A stretch of DNA of 64,000 bases, from the NCBI RefSeq assembly GCF_030052815.1, contig NC_079510.1, forward strand, positions 42,285,566 to 42,349,565. Reading direction: 5' to 3'. Shown here piece by piece: positions 11,261 to 20,188 of the stretch; within the stretch, counting starts at the first letter, position 1, and every line of letters begins with the position of its first letter. The notes beneath the pieces were generated by a model. That model was not told the origin of the DNA and ran no database searches. It saw only the letters and a list, made by a program, of their open reading frames with translations. The translations under genes and the position numbers were made by a program. Origin of the DNA: Hevea brasiliensis. Its lineage: Eukaryota > Streptophyta > Magnoliopsida > Malpighiales > Euphorbiaceae.

Positions 11261-11333
11261 AGAGGCGAAAACCCCAAAGGGCGCTTCTAGCCGAATGGAC
11301 GAAGAGAAAGTGAAAACCCGCAAGGGCGCTTTC
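11259..11333 (+). repeat. 3'-UTR hairpins 3 and 4
   Basis: Hairpin 3 (11259-11290): CTAGAGGCG pairs with CGCTTCTAG (one G-U), then AAAA and CCC-CAAA-GGG. Hairpin 4 (11306-11333): GAAAGTG pairs with CGCTTTC (one G-U), then AAAA and CCC-GCAA-GGG. They have the same bulge and apical stem as hairpins 1 and 2 but unrelated outer-stem sequences. A fifth, decayed copy may lie near 11352-11372 (GAATGAAAAGGGGCATCC). Confidence 0.7.
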
Positions 11334-11497
11334 CGTAGAATAAGAAGAAAGTCGGGAATGAAAAGGGGCATCCGAAAGAATGAGATCATAGGTCAGGTCT
11401 TGCAACTCCTCCTCCATTAATCGTCCGCCTTCGTTATCTTGTTGAGTACACTCTTTCAGGGAATAACTTCATATGCCAAAGTCAGACTTGTTTTGTA

Positions 11498-12895
11498 AGT
11501 TGATTTTAATTTCTTGCAATTTAAATTTCCACCATCAATCTCTGGATCCTTGATCCAAGTTGATTTTATTTTCCTGCAATTCCACCATCAATCTCTGGAT
11601 CCTTGATCCAAGTTGATTTTATTTTCCTGCAATTCCACCATCAATCTCTGGATCCTTGATCCAAGTTGATTTTATTTTCCTGCAATTCCACCATCAATCT
11701 ATGGATCCTTGATCCAAGTTGATTTTATTTTCCTGCAATTCCACCATCAATCTATGGATCCTTGATCCAAGTTGATTTTATTTTCCTGCAATTCCACCAT
11801 CAACCTCTGGATCCATGATCCAAGTTGATTTTATTTTCCTGCAATTCCACCATCAATCTGGATCCCCGATCCAAGTTGATTTTATTTTCTGCAATTCCAC
11901 CATCAACCTCTGGATCCTTGATCCAAGTTGATTTTATTTTCCTGCAATTCCACCATCAACCTCTGGATCCTTGATCCAAGTTGATTTTATTTTCCTGCAA
12001 TTCCACCATCAATCTCTGGATCCCTGATCCAAGTTGATTTTATTTTCCTGCAATTCCACCATCAATCTATGGATCCTTGATCCAAGTTGATTTTATTTTC
12101 CTGCAATTCCACCATCAATCTATGGATCCTTGATCCAAGTTGATTTTATTTTCCTGCAATTCCACCATCAACCTCTGGATCCCTGATCCAAGTTGATTTT
12201 ATTTTCCTGCAATTCCACCATCAATCTCTGGATCCCTGATCCAAGTTGATTTTATTTTCCTGCAATTCCACCATCAACCTCTGGATCCCTGATCCAAGTT
12301 GATTTTATTTTCCTGCAATTCCACCATCAACCTCTGGATCCTTGATCCAAGTTGATTTTATTTTCCTGCAATTCCACCATCAATCTCTGGATCCCTGATC
12401 CAAGTTGATTTTATTTTCCTGCAATTCCACCATCAATCTATGGATCCTTGATCCAAGTTGATTTTATTTTCCTGCAATTCCACCATCAACCTCTGGTTCC
12501 TTGATCTAAGTTGATTTTAATTTCATGCAATTTAAATTTCTGTTATCAACCTCTGGTTCCTTGATCTAAGTTGATTTTAATTTCATGCAATTTAAATTTC
12601 TGTTATCAACCTCTGGTTCCTTGATCTAAGTTGATTTTAATTTCATGCAATTTACATTTCTGTTATCAACCTCTGGTTCCTTGATCTAAGTTGATTTTAA
12701 TTTCATGCAATTTAAATTTCTGTTATCAACCTCTGGTTCCTTGATCTAAGTTGATTTTAATTTCATGCAATTTACATTTCTGTTATCAACCTCTGGTTCC
12801 TTGATCTAAGTTGATTTTAATTTCATGCAATTTAAATTTACATTATCAACCTCTGGTTTATAGATCTAAGTTGATTTTAATTTTCTAGGTCATTA
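11498..12895 (+). repeat. Tandem array, about 18 units of 53 bp then about 6-7 units of 60 bp
   Basis: The 53-bp unit contains AAGTTGATTTTATTTTCCTG, CAATTCCACCATCAA and CTGGATCCTTGATCCAAG. The 60-bp unit (about 12505-12895) reads AAGTTGATTTTAATTTCATG, CAATTTAAATTTCTGTTATC, AACCTCTGGTTCCTTGATCT. A first 60-bp-like hybrid unit lies at about 11498-11557. The 53-bp unit holds a 6-bp inverted repeat TGGATC/GATCCA around CTT. The 3' UTRs of Ogre elements are known to carry variable tandem repeats that can seed satellites. There is no unique spacer between units. Confidence 0.95.
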
Positions 12896-13016
12896 ACTTA
12901 GGTGTGCTTTAGTTCCCTAATTTCAAATACCTAATCGTCCAAAATATGAGTCGGAATCTTTACATAATTCCTATACGGAAATTTTTCCTTTAATAGAAAT
13001 TACGTAAAGAGGGCAT
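12896..13016 (+). other. End of internal region with candidate polypurine tract
   Basis: The sequence just before the LTR is AAAGAGGGCAT at about 13006-13016. This purine-rich stretch is in the position of the plus-strand primer (PPT). It is short and ends in CAT, so the exact primer is uncertain. Confidence 0.55.
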
Positions 13017-13729
13017 TGTCGACACCATATTTTGGCCGATCCTAAAATACTTTGAAACCGATCCCCGGGGCTAAGTTACCTCGGAGTAGCTAATCACGGT
13101 TCCGATCCCTCTTTGGTAGGCGGTCACATTTCCGACCTCTCCTCGCAAAGACGTGAATCAAGGATAAGTCCTACGCATCCCTTGAAACTCAGCCGATCTC
13201 TCAAATCATTTACCGATCCTTCATACCCTTTTCCTGATTTCCTGACCTGTCAAGAATATTCCCGATCCCTGTTGATAAATGGAGTGAACTAGCACTAGAT
13301 CTTTTCCTACCAGTTTTATTGCCGACCTCCTTTCCGAAAGTTTAAGAGCTAAAGTTTTGGTTCGATTCCGATCTTAAGTGTTCGAGTTAAATTTTCAGTC
13401 ATTTTCCGTTCAGCATTTCTGCCCTTCCTATCTCATCTTTAAAGTGATTTCCGTTCTATCATACTTATATTAATAATCACTTTTATTTTTTGTTTTGCTT
13501 TGCTCATACAATCAAATACTCTGACATATAATGGTTTAAAATTTTCCGATCAAAATCATTCATTGAACAAAAGGCATTTCATTTCATTTCATAATTTGTA
13601 CAAGTTATTGGTGGGGATCACCCCACTGATCTACATTTGGATCACTCCTCTCTCCCTCTCACCCTCGGCTTCATCCTCACTATCTTCACCATCGCCCCGG
13701 TGCCAGTCGTCCATCCAAGAAAAGTCTTC

Positions 13730-15396
13730 TTACAGGTAACGCTCCTGGAGTGCGGCCAAGAGATCCTTGTGAGCCTTCACATAGGCCTCAGCTATTCCCG
13801 TCACCATCTCCTCATCCCTCTCCTTAAGCTCCTTATCCTTCGCCTCGAGTTCCTCTATAAGTTGAGCGACCTGAGAGGATGCATTGGCGTGGAGCGCCTG
13901 GACTTCCTTAAGAGCGCGGTCCCTCTCGTCCGAAATACGGTTCTGTTCGGCCAACCGGTCTTCATGGAGCTTTGCCCGTCCCTCGACCTGAGATATATAA
14001 TCCCGAGCCGATGAGAGTTCGGATCGGAGGAATCCACTTCTGGTTCTTCTTCCCGATCTCCTTACCCGGTACGAATCCTTTCGGATCATGGTCCAGTTCA
14101 CGGACACTCCACGTTTAAGCTCATGGTCCGAGTCAATATGTCATCAAGGCCATTCTGGGATAGCCTGTCCCGATCCTCCTGAAAGAAGATGGTAGACCCC
14201 AGGACTTTGGCGAAATCAGAGTTCTCCTTGACAGTCCGGTTATTCCTCAAGCAGTCGATCAGTACTTGAGCGCCCCGAGAAGAGGTCCTCCCAGAAGCTT
14301 GAGAAGGCCCCCCTTCCCTGCTTGGAACAACTGCGAGTCGGAGGTGCTCCTCCGATCTAGGAGGAGATCGGGTAGCCGGTGGTCGGCGGACCGAAGGTTG
14401 GGGAGGATCACTTTGTATCTCCCGAGGGTCGTGACCGGTCGTTTGGAGTCGTTCCGAACGCTTTATCTCCTTTATCTTCCGGGAGATCTCTCTCTCCTTC
14501 TTCCGTTTCCTTGAACCCTCACCACCCGCCATACCTGCACAAAGAAAAGGTTAGTGAGATCACTAAGGTCGTGAGAATTGAGATATAGAAAATACCGATG
14601 CCGAGGTTAGAGAGCTGAAGTTCGCGGTCTTGGCCAGTGGCGGTGAAGCGATCCAATGGTGCGGCTCGGCGATCCACCGAATCCAAACAAGAATACTTTT
14701 AGTGGCAGCCTCACTCTTGAGATCCATCACTATCAAACTTTCCTCTTCGCTCAGGGTAATATGGTTCGGAAGCAAGGGTCCCTGGTACCACCAGCTGCGG
14801 GGGAAGTCCTCAAAGCGGCTCGGATCTTTGCTCCTCACAATGAAGAAACGATTCTTCCAGTTCTTAAGAGACGAGGGCAGATCGGAAAGAGCCGCGATTA
14901 GGCCGCTGAAAGAACCGATGGTCATCGTCCTTTCGGTGAGTTAGCGGTGCGGCTTGGCGAACACTTTAGCAGTAGGTCGATTCCCTTAGCTCGGCATAGA
15001 CCTAGGAAAGCAACCATTATCCGGCACGAGTTGGGGTGGATTTGTACACTGGTTATTCGGTTAAATTTTAGGACCTCATTATATAAATCGGCTAGAGGTA
15101 ACCTCAGACCGCCTTTAAGCGTTTCTTCGTACACCATGACCATGTCATCCTCTTCAAAAGAATGATCGACACGAAGATCGCCATGGCACTTGATCACTCA
15201 TATGAATCGGGACAAATGTTGTATTCTTGAACAAGCGATTGCGGTCGGATTCCCGAAGAACCGATGGAAGCTCGTCTATAGGAAGGGTCTCTCTCTTGAA
15301 GAAGGGCGCATACGCCTTAATGGTACGACGACCCCCGACTGGAGCGAGGACCCTAAGGGGTCGGGTTGCGCGCTTGGCCGATCGCCTCTTCTTCAT
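13730..15396 (-). pseudogene. Antisense ORF inside the LTR (putative gypsy-type Transposase_28-like), broken into several frames
   Basis: Read on the minus strand, five open segments follow one another: 15396-15154, 15197-14922, 14925-14563, 14532-14098 and 14107-13730. In order they give a basic N-terminus then 'LPSVLRES', 'GLRLPLADLYNEVLKF' with 'QIHPNSCRIMVAFLGL', 'LKNWKNRFFIVR' with 'SWWYQGPLLPN', a basic and proline/arginine-rich linker starting 'MAGGEGSRKRKKEREI', and a coiled-coil tail. The GLRLPL...QIHPNS.RI..AF pattern fits Pfam PF04195 (putative gypsy-type transposon), from memory. Between segments 3 and 4 a splice-like gap (donor at 14595, acceptor at 14535, branch-like CTAAC) is possible. 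Elsewhere one-base frameshifts are the simpler reading. Confidence 0.7.
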
Positions 15397-15603
15397 CGAC
15401 GATGACCAAGAGAACTCAATGGAAGGAGGGCTCGCTCTCGACCTTCGGCACGCTCATTTTCAAGAAAAAACAAAGAACTTAAACTAAAAAGAAGATTAAA
15501 ACCCTTACGAGTCTAATCGGTGTCGGGCGGAGAAAATGAGAGAACTTGAAGTTGTGAGCAGGGATTGAAAATGGAATGAGAAAACAACTGGCTAACCCTC
15601 CCC

Positions 15604-15611
15604 TATTTATA
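15604..15611 (-). promoter_or_regulatory. Antisense TATA box in the LTR
   Basis: TATAAATA on the minus strand, followed by a T/C-rich leader and, about 210 nt downstream, by the ATG of the antisense ORF at 15396. The distance fits a promoter plus 5' UTR for that gene. An AT motif GCATTTAATGCT lies just upstream (15621-15632). Confidence 0.5.
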
Positions 15612-15884
15612 CTAGTCCGAGCATTTAATGCTCGCGAGGTTCTAGGCGGCGCATCAATTGGTGAGACTCGACAGCTGTTCTGACACTTTTCTCAAATATC
15701 CGAATGATCAGAGATCAGTTAATTGGAGATCGGCATAATAAGTTAAATATTTTGAATAAAGGATCAGTTAAGTGTCATTCAGGTAAAGAACCAGATCGGA
15801 TAAACACAGTAGAGATCGGAAAATAATCAATGCAAAATAAGATGATAACCGACAAAATAAAGTCTTTATTCTCAAAAGATCGGA

Positions 15885-16012
15885 TTACATCATTTGGGCG
15901 ATCTCTAGGGATCGGATTACAATAAAGGTCTAGCTACATCATGTGGCCGATCTCTAGAGATCTGATTACATTGAAAAATTACATCATTTGGACGATCTCT
16001 AGAGACCGGTGA
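15885..16012 (+). repeat. Short direct repeats, about 3 copies, in the LTR
   Basis: The pattern 'CATCATTTGGGCGATCTCTA' followed by GGGATCGGATTACA recurs with small changes near 15890, 15940 and 15983. It is one of several GATCGG-rich repeat patches in this LTR. Confidence 0.6.
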
Positions 16013-16032
16013 AAAATCCTATCTGAAGAGGC

Positions 16033-16152
16033 TGATCTAAGGATCAGTTTATAACTTATCCCAAGGATACTCCCAGGAGATCTAAGGATCAGTTTATAAC
16101 TTATCCCAAGGATACTCCCAGGTGTTCTAAGGATCAGTTTATAACTGATCCC
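16033..16152 (+). repeat. About 48-bp direct repeat, 3 copies, with inverted-repeat core
   Basis: Each copy holds CTAAGGATCAGTTTATAAC and 'CCCAAGGATA'. In the last copy GGATCAGTT-TAT-AACTGATCC (16131-16151) is a perfect 9-bp inverted repeat. The first two copies have one mismatch (TTATCC). Confidence 0.75.
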
Positions 16153-16503
16153 AAGGATATTGCCGACCGGATGCTTCATCCGCTGTCGGAACACCCAATG
16201 TGGATCAGAATCGCTGTCGGAACACTCAATGTGATGAGAAGCCGAATGAACTCAGTTGAGCAACTCGAGATCGGTACAACCGAAGCCCGCAATACGGATC
16301 GGTCAAATTCAGTTCTCTCACCATCGCCAATTAGGACCATCCAATCACCGGGATCGTAAATTTTCCGTCGAGGAAAAGGGAATTCCATCGGAAGAGGATC
16401 AAAACCACAGTTGTAGCCGGAACTTTCCCCGGAACAGCTAGAACCAAGAAACAAGGAGAAAGAGAGAAAAATCGAATGAAGGAAATGCCACTATCAACAG
16501 GGG

Positions 16504-16511
16504 TATATATA
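16504..16511. promoter_or_regulatory. Second TATA-like site in the LTR, possibly an antisense promoter duplicate
   Basis: TATATATA reads the same on both strands. On the minus side it is followed by a T/C-rich leader. GCATTTAATGCT (16523-16534) stands in the same relative position as at 15621-15632, so the 15.6-kb and 16.5-kb sites look like two copies of one promoter block. No good ORF follows the second copy. Confidence 0.35.
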
Positions 16512-17097
16512 GGGGAAAATGGGCATTTAATGCTGAGCGGAAAACGAAGCGGACGCTTCGAAAATCGAGATGTAATTAATGCTTGGACCGAATCCAGACT
16601 GATCAAGGGATAAAAGAGATCGGGAGATAGGAGATCAGCATGAGAGATCGGAATGGGAGCTAGGGGAGGGATCGGAAGACAAGAAGAATAAGACAAATTC
16701 CGATAACCGCCGCCGAATCGAGCCGAGGTAGTTAAAGCGTGGCGACGAGATCCCCACCGCACGCCTAAGAATCGCCCGCAATCTTGTGACAGTGCGGTAT
16801 GTCATGATCCTGTACATCCCAATCCCCACCTTTTATCTCACTTTTAAGTATGAATCCGGAACCCTTTGATCAAGTGAGAAGACGACAATACGGCGTCTTT
16901 CACTCTCGGATCGTTCCGGACAAAGGATTCAAGACCGTCGGATTAAAAGAGGAAAAGGACAAATATTTTGAGAAGCGATCTCAGCCATTCGTTTTGATTC
17001 TCTTTAATTCCTGAACATCCGATCATGTACTTCAAAATCCTGACCCTCCATCTCCCTCAAAATGAATCCTGACCCTTCATGGGGAGCACCCGATTCC

Positions 17098-17105
17098 TAT
17101 AAATA
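17098..17105 (+). promoter_or_regulatory. Sense LTR promoter TATA box
   Basis: TATAAATA on the plus strand lies in a GC-richer context (CCGATTCC before, CCTGCATG after). Transcription would start near 17130, making U3 about 4.1 kb and R plus U5 about 1.6 kb. This is inferred from position and motif only. Confidence 0.55.
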
Positions 17106-18083
17106 CCTGCATGAAAAACTGTTCAAGGGGGGAGGACGGACGAAAAAAAGAAAGGCTGTTATTATAGCGGAAGAACTCTGAAAATTTCATTCAGTTTGTT
17201 ATTCTGCTACTTTGAAGTATTGATTGGAAAGACTTTTGAAACTAGTTTTCTGAAGTGTTTCTTGAAAAAGGATTTTGAACACTGGAACTCTACATTTCCA
17301 GCTTGTTCATCACCTGATCACGCCTTCACTTTCAACTCTTTATCATCTCTATTTTCATCCCTTCTGTTGGAGCTCAAATCCCACTCAGTTGTTATCTTGA
17401 CCTAATCACATCATAGCTAAGCTCCCTCCAGTTCACGGTGAACATCAACTCTCAGGCTAATCAGTCCGCGGTCTTGTTTCTAGTGGCCACCCCATAATTA
17501 TTCCTACAGATTCAGCTCCTCCCAGGTAAGAGCTCACGTCGCTGTTTTATTAAGTGTTTGCGTTCATTTCTTCCGTAGTCTCTCTGTCCTTTTTACGTAT
17601 GTGATTTTTCTCCAAGTTCATCTCGTGCAAAGAAACCCAGAAATGTTATTCTCAGGTCATCTCTTTAGTGATTAGTGTGCCTTTTATTAATCTTCGTCAT
17701 TTCTGAATACAAGCTTTTCTGGTTCCTAGTAGAGTGTAAATGGTCGTAAGGCGTGAAATCGCAACCTAAAGATCTCTCTTAAAGGGAAAATCTGAATAAT
17801 ACATAAGGAAGATAGTCAAACTATTAGGTGACGCAAGCAGATTCGGCAAAGATGCCATAAAATGGAAGTAAAAGAAGCAGAGTAGATTGGTCATAAATAA
17901 ATATTGGTAAAATAAATACATGAGAGGTCGGTAAATCAGGTCTCATTTTCCCCGTCTAGCCGAAGGATATTGATAAGTCCTATCCCCAACCTCTTTAAAC
18001 TTCAGGATCCTTATCTCTAGGTTCTTAGGGCACCAAAATTCTGGAGATCGGAAAAATACCTTTCAGGCACCTTTCTAATTTAA

Positions 18084-18352
18084 AAGAGATCGGAGGAGAG
18101 TTCTTATCCGGTCTCAACTCAAAATTTTATTAAATAGGGATCGGAGGAGAATTCTTATCCGGTTCCCATCTCGAAATTTTAATAAATACCTAAAAGAGAT
18201 CGGAGGAGGACCCTCACCCGACCTCCAATTAGAATTTTAATAAATAATCCAGTAGAGATCGGAGGAGAGTTCTTATCCGGTCTCTATTCAAATAAATATT
18301 AAAAAGAGATAGGAGGAGATTTCTTATCCTATTCTCACACCAAATTTCAACC
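18084..18352 (+). repeat. Five hairpin repeats (50-59 bp spacing) near the LTR 3' end
   Basis: Units start near 18086, 18136, 18195, 18254 and 18304. Each has a left arm like GAGATCGG, a loop AGGAGAGTTCTTAT and a right arm like CCGGTCTC. Arms differ between units but mostly still pair: GAGATCGG/CCGGTCTC, GGGATCGG/CCGG(T)TCCC, GAGATCGG/CCGACCTC (one mismatch), AGAGATCGG/CCGGTCTCT and GAGATAGG/CCTAT(T)CTC. The last two units are also seen at 1-90 in the 5' LTR. Confidence 0.65.
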
Positions 18353-18747
18353 CGTATGCAAGATAATCCCAAAACCCGAACAATTGTAACGCCAACTCAC
18401 TAAAGTGTCTCATTTACTTATGTATCCAGGTAATCCTAATTAGTGAAAAATCAAACATTCCTTTTACCAAAAGGATTAACATTCCCACTATAGCCCTTCT
18501 AACTAATTTATAAATGACACAAAATTAAATCTACTTACCCTTGTTAAGGGACGAGGTGGGGTGCCTAACACCTTCCCCACCCGTTAATGGACCCCGAACC
18601 TAGAATCTCTGTTTTGAAGTGGTTTCATTTTTAATTTAACTCCCTAAATGGTTTTCTTTAGTTTCCCTCAAAACTAAGGTGGCGACTCCTCACTTTTCCC
18701 ACTTCGGTGAGTGATCGTCCGGGCGACCGCAAAATCCCGTTGCGACA

Positions 18748-19255
18748 TCATTAATTAAGATTTTTTTTCCTACTTAAGATTCTATTTTTAAAGGTATATG
18801 CATCATGCCAATATGAGAAAATTCAAACTCTCTGAATGTATCAGACCAATGCTTTGACAAGCCTAGTAGGCAAAGGTATGATTGGAGGACTTTCAAAACC
18901 AAATCCAGCAAAAAAGCTCTCAAATCTCAATCTCCTCAACCTTATTGCAGTTGCCACCCAAAGATTTTCCTGCCGGCCGGAGGGCTTATTCCAATTTGAT
19001 AGCGTTTTTTCTTGTAAGCTTTCTTAGCACATATCAAATAACAAAATTTTGGAATAACTGGCCAGAAAATAATTTTACACACCATTCTAGCTAATAGAAA
19101 CAAATGCATCACTTTGTTCTTTCCAATATTACTAAATCATCATCACCCAAATCAAGACTCATATAAACCTGCAACTACTCCTTTTCCTCTCTCTCTCCCT
19201 CTCTAGTTAGCTGTCTTTTGCCTTGAGACAGAAGCTATAGAGTTGCAAGATTGCA
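18748..19255 (+). promoter_or_regulatory. Upstream region of the cytochrome b561 gene
   Basis: This is the short gap between the Ogre LTR end and the CYB561 start codon. ATATAAA at 19161-19167 is a good TATA box. A CT-rich leader (TTCCTCTCTCTCTCCCTCTC) follows at about 19183-19202, so transcription probably starts near 19195. The remaining 400 bp show no ORF with recognisable content. Confidence 0.55.
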
Positions 19256-20188
19256 ATGCCACCAAAAAGTCGCAGTTACCAAGTCTCTGCTACCCCAGTA
19301 ACCATGCTTGCACATTTGATAGTTGTAGCTGTGGCAACCCTTGTGCTTGTTTGGCTCCTACACTTTGAGGAAGGCTTTGCTTTCAAATCACTTAACAAAA
19401 TCAAGATTTTGAATGTAAGTTTCATGAACAAATTTGAGTAGCTTGCTTAGTATTGCAGGAGTCCAAGGGTTTAACTAATTACGTTTTCTTGTCCCTTGCA
19501 TGTTTCTTCTCCAATGCACAGGTGCACACGTTTCTAATGATAGTTGGATTCATACTTGTAGCAGGAGAAGGTAAGAAATGATCCTAATTAAATTTTATCT
19601 AATTATAAATTTATAAGGATTATCAATATTTCATTTGAGGCAGCTATTATGGCATACAAGACAATTCCAGCAAAAAGGAAGGTGCAAAAGGCAGTTCACT
19701 TAACATTGCATCTGATAGCACTCGTGGCTGGAGTTGTAGGGGTCTATGCAGCTTTTAAGTTTAAGCATGAGATTGAAGATAAAGATATGGTTACCTTACA
19801 TTCCTGGCTAGGCATGATTACCATATGCCTATTTGGTCTACAGGTAATTAATTTTCTATGCACTTTAATGTGTTCAAAATCTTAATTGATATTTGATTTA
19901 AGAAACAGATTAACCAAATCTTGTATGATTTGTTTGCAGTGGGTGTTAGGTTTCTTCTCTTTTGTGTTCCCTAGAGCAGAAATGTCAGCAAGAACCTCAT
20001 ATATGCCATGGCATGTTTTTGGTGGAACGTTTATATTCTTTCTTGCTATTTGCACAGCCCAGACTGGTCTGATTCAAAGGTTCTATAGCTTAAACCAAGA
20101 AGGGCTTATAATGAACTTCACAGGACTCTTGCTTGTTCTATTTGCAGTTGGTGTTGGCCTTAGTAGTGTCCTTCCTCGAGGATACTGA
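19256..20188 (+). CDS. Cytochrome b561 (transmembrane ascorbate-dependent ferrireductase), 4 exons
   Basis: Exons 19256-19414, 19522-19570, 19644-19843 and 19940-20188 have GT-AG borders and phases that join cleanly to 218 residues, normal for plant CYB561. The protein has about six membrane segments. Candidate haem-binding histidines are H55, H88 or H92, H122 and H161 ('VHTFLM', 'AVHLTLHLIAL', 'LHSWLG', 'MPWHVFGG'). Family members carry electrons from cytosolic ascorbate across the tonoplast or another membrane, to monodehydroascorbate or ferric iron. The usual HPxLM motif reads HTFLM here (P to T). The N-terminus MPPKSRSYQVSA is typical of the family. The gene runs convergently towards the OBERON-like gene. 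AATAATAAAAG near 20310 may be its poly(A) signal. Confidence 0.95.

Larger units (their letters stand above)
1..18747 (+). mobile_element. Giant Ty3/gypsy LTR retrotransposon, Tat/Ogre type (5' LTR truncated by window edge)
   Basis: The last 497 bases of one LTR lie at 1-497 and a complete LTR at 13017-18747. The internal region is 498-13016 (12.5 kb), so the full element would be near 24 kb. The order is PBS, extra ORF, gag, protease, intron, RT, RNase H, second RNase H, integrase, tandem-repeat 3' UTR, LTR. The very long LTR, an ORF before gag, a spliced pro-RT junction, dual RNase H and 3'-UTR tandem repeats are all known traits of Ogre and related Tat elements. The two LTR ends differ by only about 4 substitutions and 3 one-base indels over about 495 bp, which suggests recent insertion. 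Coding frames are nevertheless broken in many places, so this copy is not autonomous as read. Confidence 0.93.
13017..18747 (+). repeat. 3' LTR of the Ogre-like element, 5731 bp
   Basis: It begins TGTCGACACC and ends TTGCGACA. The end matches the 5' LTR end at 497, and sequence after 18747 diverges (TCATTAATTAAG). The LTR contains a decayed antisense ORF (13730-15396), two candidate antisense promoters, a sense TATA box at 17098-17105, short internal repeats and a hairpin repeat array at 18084-18352. The target-site duplication cannot be tested because the 5' flank is outside the window. Confidence 0.92.

Noticed and set aside
11202..11420. ORF with a run of lysines
   Set aside because: It only translates a poly(A) tract and the hairpins next to it.
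11498..12895. Regularly spaced repeats that could be mistaken for a CRISPR array
   Set aside because: The whole unit is repeated with no unique spacers, and the setting is a plant retrotransposon 3' UTR.
13637..15487. Plus-strand ORFs opposite the antisense LTR gene
   Set aside because: They are complements of the minus-strand coding sequence and show no family motif.
16176..16762. Minus-strand ORFs after the second TATA-like site in the LTR
   Set aside because: No domain or sensible composition; overlapping frames. Treated as chance ORFs in GC-richer LTR sequence.
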